IMG/VR virus record: IMGVR_UViG_3300009790_000056
Coordinates: 1 to 25,931 of that record
DNA from: a virus
Direction: 5' to 3' (one strand)
DNA: 25,931 nt
A program made the translations under genes and the position numbers. Positions within the stretch are counted from its first letter, which is position 1, and each line of letters starts with the position of its first letter. This document shows, one piece after another, positions 22,702 to 25,931 of the stretch. Below the pieces are notes generated by a model. The model had not been told where the DNA came from. It was given only the letters and a program-made list of their open reading frames with translations, and made no database searches.

Positions 22702-22917
22702 CTATTCATTATAAGCTGTACTAATAACAGGTTCTCTCATAGCACTACCTCTCATCAGGTTTCTTTTAGAACGAGTGTCAGCTTTTGCTGTAACTGTTCT
22801 TTGTCTTGATGGTGCTGCTGGTTTTGGTTCAGCTTTAGGTTTTTCTTTAGGTTTCTGATTTTTTTCTAATTCAGTTACTCTATCTCGTAACCTTTTTTGA
22901 GCAAGACCATAACCCAT
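22702..22917 (-). CDS. Small basic, proline-rich hypothetical protein (71 aa)
   Basis: The first 25 residues form a charged helix (LAQKRLRDRVTELEKNQ), followed by a Lys/Pro/Ala-rich linker (about 23-38) and an Arg-rich C-terminal half (TVTAKADTRSKRNLMRGSA). No known family is visible. Its start codon shares one base with the stop of the 55-aa gene (TAATG), which supports both frames. In composition it resembles the basic, linker-rich small proteins found near portals of podoviruses, but no specific role can be given. Confidence 0.5.
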   Translation of the reverse strand: MGYGLAQKRLRDRVTELEKNQKPKEKPKAEPKPAAPSRQRTVTAKADTRSKRNLMRGSAMREPVISTAYNE

Positions 22918-23084
22918 TATGCTTTACCTTTTTTAGCAAATTTCATTTTAGATTCGTTTACAGACATTTTCATTTTTCCACCTGTTAATTTAGCAAATTC
23001 TTTTGCTTCTTTTAATCCAGATTTATTATAACTAAATGATTTACTTTCCATACCATCTTTAGTTTTGTACATTACCTGGGGCAT
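22917..23084 (-). CDS. Small basic hypothetical protein (55 aa)
   Basis: The frame reads MPQVMYKTKDGMESKSFSYNKS..., ends KFAKKGKA, and fills the gap between 71-aa and 81-aa genes. A strong ribosome-binding site (minus-strand AAGGAGAG) lies about eight bases upstream of the ATG at 23084, and the stop overlaps the next ATG by one base (TAATG). The 55 residues are rich in Lys and Met with a helical middle (GLKEAKEFAKLTGGK). There is no membrane segment or recognised motif. Coupling and the ribosome-binding site are the reasons to call it. Confidence 0.72.
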   Translation of the reverse strand: MPQVMYKTKDGMESKSFSYNKSGLKEAKEFAKLTGGKMKMSVNESKMKFAKKGKA

Positions 23085-23126
23085 TTTCTTCTCTCCTTTT
23101 TTTTGGATTTCTAATATATTTTTTCA

Positions 23127-23372
23127 TTAAGCTCTCGGATTACGACTTGGACCTAATGTGCTTTGAGCCTCATCGTCAGTATCTCTACCAATGTAAGCGG
23201 TCATCAAACCTTGAGAACCTCTTCTTACTCGTTTACGAGCAGCAATCTCTCTTGACTCTCTTGCCTTCTGTTCTTCAGCTAACTTCTCTCGTCTAGTAAT
23301 AGCATCAAGCTCGGCTTGGCTAGGACCAGGTGGAGGGGCTGGTGCTTTTGGTGCTGAAAATATTCCACCCAT
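23127..23372 (-). CDS. Small phage protein, MGG-xFSAPKAP type (81 aa)
   Basis: It opens MGGIFSAPKAPAPPPGPSQAE, a proline-rich N-terminus, followed by an Arg/Lys/Glu-rich helix (EKLAEEQKARESREIAARKR) and ends GLMTAYIGRDTDDEAQSTLGPSRN. This opening and the RRGSQGLMTA stretch are found in small structural proteins of many podoviruses near the packaging genes. The function is not established to my knowledge. The start is supported by AAAAGGAG about seven bases upstream. The gene follows the GNAT-like gene by 2 bases, so it is part of the accessory operon after terminase. Confidence 0.6.
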   Translation of the reverse strand: MGGIFSAPKAPAPPPGPSQAELDAITRREKLAEEQKARESREIAARKRVRRGSQGLMTAYIGRDTDDEAQSTLGPSRNPRA

Positions 23373-23374
23373 AT

Positions 23375-23887
23375 TTACTCCTTTTCTTTTGTTTTAAACA
23401 AACGACTCATAATATAAAAGTCAGATTTGTCTGGACCATACTCTCGTAGTAATCCTTCCTGAATAAAGTAGCACTTTTTTGCCCACTTGTATGCTAGGCA
23501 ATTTTGACTATTAACATTTATCTGTAATCTATGTATATTTAGTTTCTTCGCAACATACTCAAAAAACTTTAAACTTGATTTATGAAATACAAATTTATTT
23601 TTAGTTAGGTTAGAACAAGGCACTAACCATGCCTCATATACTCCTTCCCATAAAGGTATAACTCCAAAACAACAAACAATATCTCGGTGACTCATTCCAG
23701 AAAAAGATAATCCCTCTACAGGATATGTTTTAATGCGGTCATCATAATCTATAAAACTGTTGATGAGATCATTGTCGGCTTTTCTAATATCCATAATTTT
23801 TAAATGTGTATAATGAAAAGGTACAACTCTATTAGTAATTCCATCTAAACCAAAAATAGCATTTAAATCGTTATAGCTAACTTTCAT
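23375..23887 (-). CDS. GNAT-like protein, T7 gp13 position (170 aa)
   Basis: The last third, HRLQINVNSQNCLAYKWAKKC followed by YFIQEGLLREYG and FYIMSRLF, has the pattern of the acetyl-CoA binding end of GNAT acetyltransferases (a NxxAxxxxxxxGFxxEG-like segment). The middle holds GVIPLWEGVYEAWLVPCS, which resembles the V-motif strand region of small phage internal proteins related to T7 gp13 (internal virion protein A family, DUF2833). I see no clean Q/RxxGxG/A acetyl-CoA loop, so catalysis is uncertain. It may be a structural derivative of the GNAT fold, or an enzyme modifying a host or virion protein. It is 15 bases downstream of the methyltransferase gene. Confidence 0.6.
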   Translation of the reverse strand: MKVSYNDLNAIFGLDGITNRVVPFHYTHLKIMDIRKADNDLINSFIDYDDRIKTYPVEGLSFSGMSHRDIVCCFGVIPLWEGVYEAWLVPCSNLTKNKFVFHKSSLKFFEYVAKKLNIHRLQINVNSQNCLAYKWAKKCYFIQEGLLREYGPDKSDFYIMSRLFKTKEKE

Positions 23888-23902
23888 ATTTTATATTCAT
23901 TT

Positions 23903-24433
23903 TTAAACTTCATTTCCCCAACAATCCCAACCTGGAGTTTTTTGTCTAGCAAATAATTCTATACGAGGTAAGTCTCCAACAAGTTCTAAAATTAAATTTT
24001 TAAATTCATTTGGTTTTTTAGAGTGTTGCTCTATCGGAAATATTTGAAGTTGTCTAACAGAATTAGATAATCTTTTTGGTTTTCCTTTAGTAGCTAATAC
24101 ACATATTTCAGGATTAGCTCTAGTCCATCTTCCTAAACCTAAAAAGAAACTATCTGATATTTTATTTTTTTTACACCATACAAAAGCTGTCGATTTGTAC
24201 TCAAAATTCCAAGCCTGAATTACTTTCATAAATTCATTCAGCTTTGGAAGAGTAACCCACATAAATAAAATGCAGTTATCATCAGCAATATATTTTACTG
24301 GTAACTTGCAAATATCATCTATAGTCATTACAGAATAGTGATCTGTAACAGAACTATTCATCATTTTACCTTGATAACTCCAAGGTGGATCAGCATAAAT
24401 AATATTATATTTTTTATTTGGAAAAGGTATCAT
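23903..24433 (-). CDS. MT-A70-type adenine-N6 DNA methyltransferase (176 aa)
   Basis: The catalytic motif DPPW is at residues 15-18 (IIYADPPWSYQGK), followed by a HYSVMTIDDICKLPV segment, then LFMWVTLPKLNEFM and a C-terminal RRLSNSVRQL-type loop and RIELFARQKTPGWDCWGNE. This is the full pattern of the MT-A70 family, which transfers methyl groups from S-adenosylmethionine to N6 of adenine. At 176 aa it is a minimal enzyme without an obvious target-recognition domain. No restriction endonuclease lies beside it. It overlaps the membrane protein gene by 4 bases (ATGA). It may protect phage DNA against host restriction or act in regulation. Confidence 0.87.
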   Translation of the reverse strand: MIPFPNKKYNIIYADPPWSYQGKMMNSSVTDHYSVMTIDDICKLPVKYIADDNCILFMWVTLPKLNEFMKVIQAWNFEYKSTAFVWCKKNKISDSFFLGLGRWTRANPEICVLATKGKPKRLSNSVRQLQIFPIEQHSKKPNEFKNLILELVGDLPRIELFARQKTPGWDCWGNEV

Positions 24434-24645
24434 TTATTCATTTTCCTAATGTTGCGAATATGAGTAATAATCATACAGATGCAAAGAAAGTATAAAGTCT
24501 TATGGTCATTGATGTAAGTAAACAACACCCACCAAAATTGTGAGAATAAACCAAAGTATCCAGAATATTTCCAACCATTACCATACAAATAGATAGAGGC
24601 TATAGCTGTAAATGTAGCAATAAATTCAACAAATAAATACATCAT
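24430..24645 (-). CDS. Small multi-pass membrane protein (71 aa)
   Basis: The protein has two or three hydrophobic segments, about residues 3-21 (LFVEFIATFTAIASIYLYG), 29-44 (YFGLFSQFWWVLFTY) and 50-63 (TLYFLCICMIITHI), with a basic C-terminus (RNIRKMNK). This is unlike the neighbouring soluble proteins. It starts with an ATGATG pair overlapping the terminase stop and ends in an ATGA overlap with the methyltransferase. Similar small membrane proteins near terminase are common in podoviruses without known role. Function is unknown; it could be a host membrane effector. Confidence 0.6.
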   Translation of the reverse strand: MMYLFVEFIATFTAIASIYLYGNGWKYSGYFGLFSQFWWVLFTYINDHKTLYFLCICMIITHIRNIRKMNK

Positions 24646-25931
24646 TTCAACGGATCAAAATCTATTTTAGCAACAAGTGGTTTTAATTGTTGTCGGTTAC
24701 CTTTTGTCATTCGCCTATGCTCTCCGCCTCCAAGTAAACAATATCCAGCAGCATCACCGATATGCGAATGTTCATTTTTATTCGGTGTATCTTTAAATCG
24801 TTCCTGACCAGCTCCAATGGCTACTCGTCTAAAATGATAACCACCGCTTAACGATTTTCTTAATCTTACACATTTTCTATCCACCCTAAATCCTGGCTTG
24901 TTATCTATGAGCCTAGACATTGGCATTGCTAATGCTTCTCGTCTAGTTCTAAAATCATTTGTCGCAGTAGGTTTGGCAAAGAGTCCATGTACATTTTTTA
25001 AATGATCAAAACTCGTATTCTCAAATATTTGATCTCTCTGCATACCAGCTGGATCACCCCAGATTGATAATTCATGTTTCGGAAAAAATCTATTAATATC
25101 CTCTTTGAGTAAAGTACAAAATCGCTCTAATCCCATATCAAAAGTTACAAGCTCATGTAAAACATTCCATACACCTTTTGGAGTTCTCTGGGCAAATACA
25201 GCAGCTGGTGTTAATCCAAAGTCAAGTCCTATCTGTATCGGTTCACCATCTAATACCTGACAATCATCAACCATACTCGCATCGTCATACTCACTCCATA
25301 CAGGTTTACCTTCTTGAACATAAGTAAATTTACCTTCAGCATAACACCGAATCCAATCAAGATTCTTACCTCCAAGTAATTGTTCATAATATCCAACAGG
25401 TAAGTTATTTAAATTTTCTGCTTTATCATTTGTTTTCCACCATTTACCAGCTGCAAATACATACCCTTGAGCTTCAGGCATTTCATCAGGTACATCCTTC
25501 GCCTCAAAAACTCCAGGCGGTTGGCGAAAAAATTTCCAGGCAAAACGACCTTTTGGTGGTTCTTTTTCCGATAATCTATAAATCCAATGGTCATCATCGC
25601 AAGGGTTAGTATCAAGAATTACACCTCTCCAAGTCGGACCACCATCATCCTTAACAGGATACCTGCCTACTCTATGCGTCAAACCATCCACTATTGACTT
25701 TGGCAACTCCCTTGCTTCATTAATCCATCCTCCTGTAACTTCAAGAGATAATAACTTTCGGACATCTTTAGGTTGATCTAACGCAAGGAATAAAACTTCG
25801 AGGTCTATTCCTGCTGCACCTTCTCTACTCGGTAATTTTATGTGGTGCGTGATTGGTGGTGAATGGCGAACAGCTCCGTAGATATGTTCAGGAAACAATT
25901 CTAACCAAGTTTTTAAAGTTGTGGTTTTTAA
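24642..25931 (-). CDS. Terminase large subunit, N-terminus cut by the right window edge
   Basis: The frame is open to the edge, adding at least 11 residues (LKTTTLKTWLE) before the TTG at 25898, so the start and the Walker A ATPase motif lie outside the window. Numbering from the edge (429 residues visible), the ATPase part shows EVTGGWINEARELP (about 64-77; Walker B/coupling region with Glu72) and ILDTNPCDDDHW (motif III). The nuclease domain has three acidic sites: GLDFG (Asp237), IWGDPAG (Asp293) and HIGDAAG (Asp393), typical of RNase H-like terminase nucleases. It pumps DNA into the head and cuts concatemers. It heads the packaging, head and tail genes. Confidence 0.9.
   Translation of the reverse strand, partial: LKTTTLKTWLELFPEHIYGAVRHSPPITHHIKLPSREGAAGIDLEVLFLALDQPKDVRKLLSLEVTGGWINEARELPKSIVDGLTHRVGRYPVKDDGGPTWRGVILDTNPCDDDHWIYRLSEKEPPKGRFAWKFFRQPPGVFEAKDVPDEMPEAQGYVFAAGKWWKTNDKAENLNNLPVGYYEQLLGGKNLDWIRCYAEGKFTYVQEGKPVWSEYDDASMVDDCQVLDGEPIQIGLDFGLTPAAVFAQRTPKGVWNVLHELVTFDMGLERFCTLLKEDINRFFPKHELSIWGDPAGMQRDQIFENTSFDHLKNVHGLFAKPTATNDFRTRREALAMPMSRLIDNKPGFRVDRKCVRLRKSLSGGYHFRRVAIGAGQERFKDTPNKNEHSHIGDAAGYCLLGGGEHRRMTKGNRQQLKPLVAKIDFDPLK

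Noticed and set aside
25409-25615. 68-aa minus-strand frame inside the terminase
   Set aside because: It lies in another frame of the same strand as the terminase, whose motifs are clear in its own frame; no motif or ribosome-binding site.
25898-25898. TTG at 25898 as start of the terminase
   Set aside because: The frame is open to the window edge, a full terminase needs about 130-150 more N-terminal residues including Walker A, and no ribosome-binding site precedes this TTG.

Overview
The window is part of a tailed-bacteriophage genome with a short-tailed (podovirus, T7-like) structural plan. The DNA is AT-rich and gene-dense, and almost everything is read from the minus strand. The gene families (T7-type connector, tail tubular proteins A and B, SleB-type endolysin, short glycine/serine/threonine-rich tail-tip proteins) are ones I associate with marine podoviruses, including those of low-GC hosts such as SAR11. 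That host assignment is inference; nothing in the sequence names the host. Both ends are cut: the terminase runs off the right edge and a metallophosphoesterase runs off the left edge.

Read in the direction of transcription (right to left), the layout is as follows. (1) Packaging and accessory block, 25931-22170: large terminase, a small membrane protein, an MT-A70-type adenine methyltransferase, a GNAT-like protein in the position of T7 gp13, then five small and mostly basic proteins; one of these (55 aa) is under 60 codons. (2) Head block, 22165-17797: portal, two small proteins, scaffold, a 180-base intergenic region with a branched RNA structure and a U-tract, major capsid protein, and a small capsid-adjacent protein followed by a clear intrinsic terminator. 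(3) Tail tube and ejection block, 17747-7334: tail tubular proteins A and B, then four proteins that look like internal virion/ejection proteins. (4) Tail fibre block, 7306-2173: a T7-type fibre stem with a collagen-like stalk, several separate adhesin-like proteins, and three chaperone-like small proteins. (5) Lysis block, 2152-385: small membrane-anchored coiled-coil proteins, a SleB-type hydrolase and a holin-like protein. (6) A convergent plus-strand metallophosphoesterase end, 1-396, probably the border of the early/replication region.

Genes are tightly coupled. Many junctions are TAATG or ATGA overlaps, so most of the minus strand probably behaves as one late operon. The exceptions are the scaffold/capsid gap and the gap downstream of the capsid-adjacent gene, which look like the main expression-control points.

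The observations most worth following are the branched, partly mutually exclusive RNA structure between scaffold and capsid genes; a tail-fibre gene that appears to start at ATT; and the distribution of fibre function over several short proteins. I saw no CRISPR array, tRNA, insertion sequence, integrase or phage RNA polymerase here.
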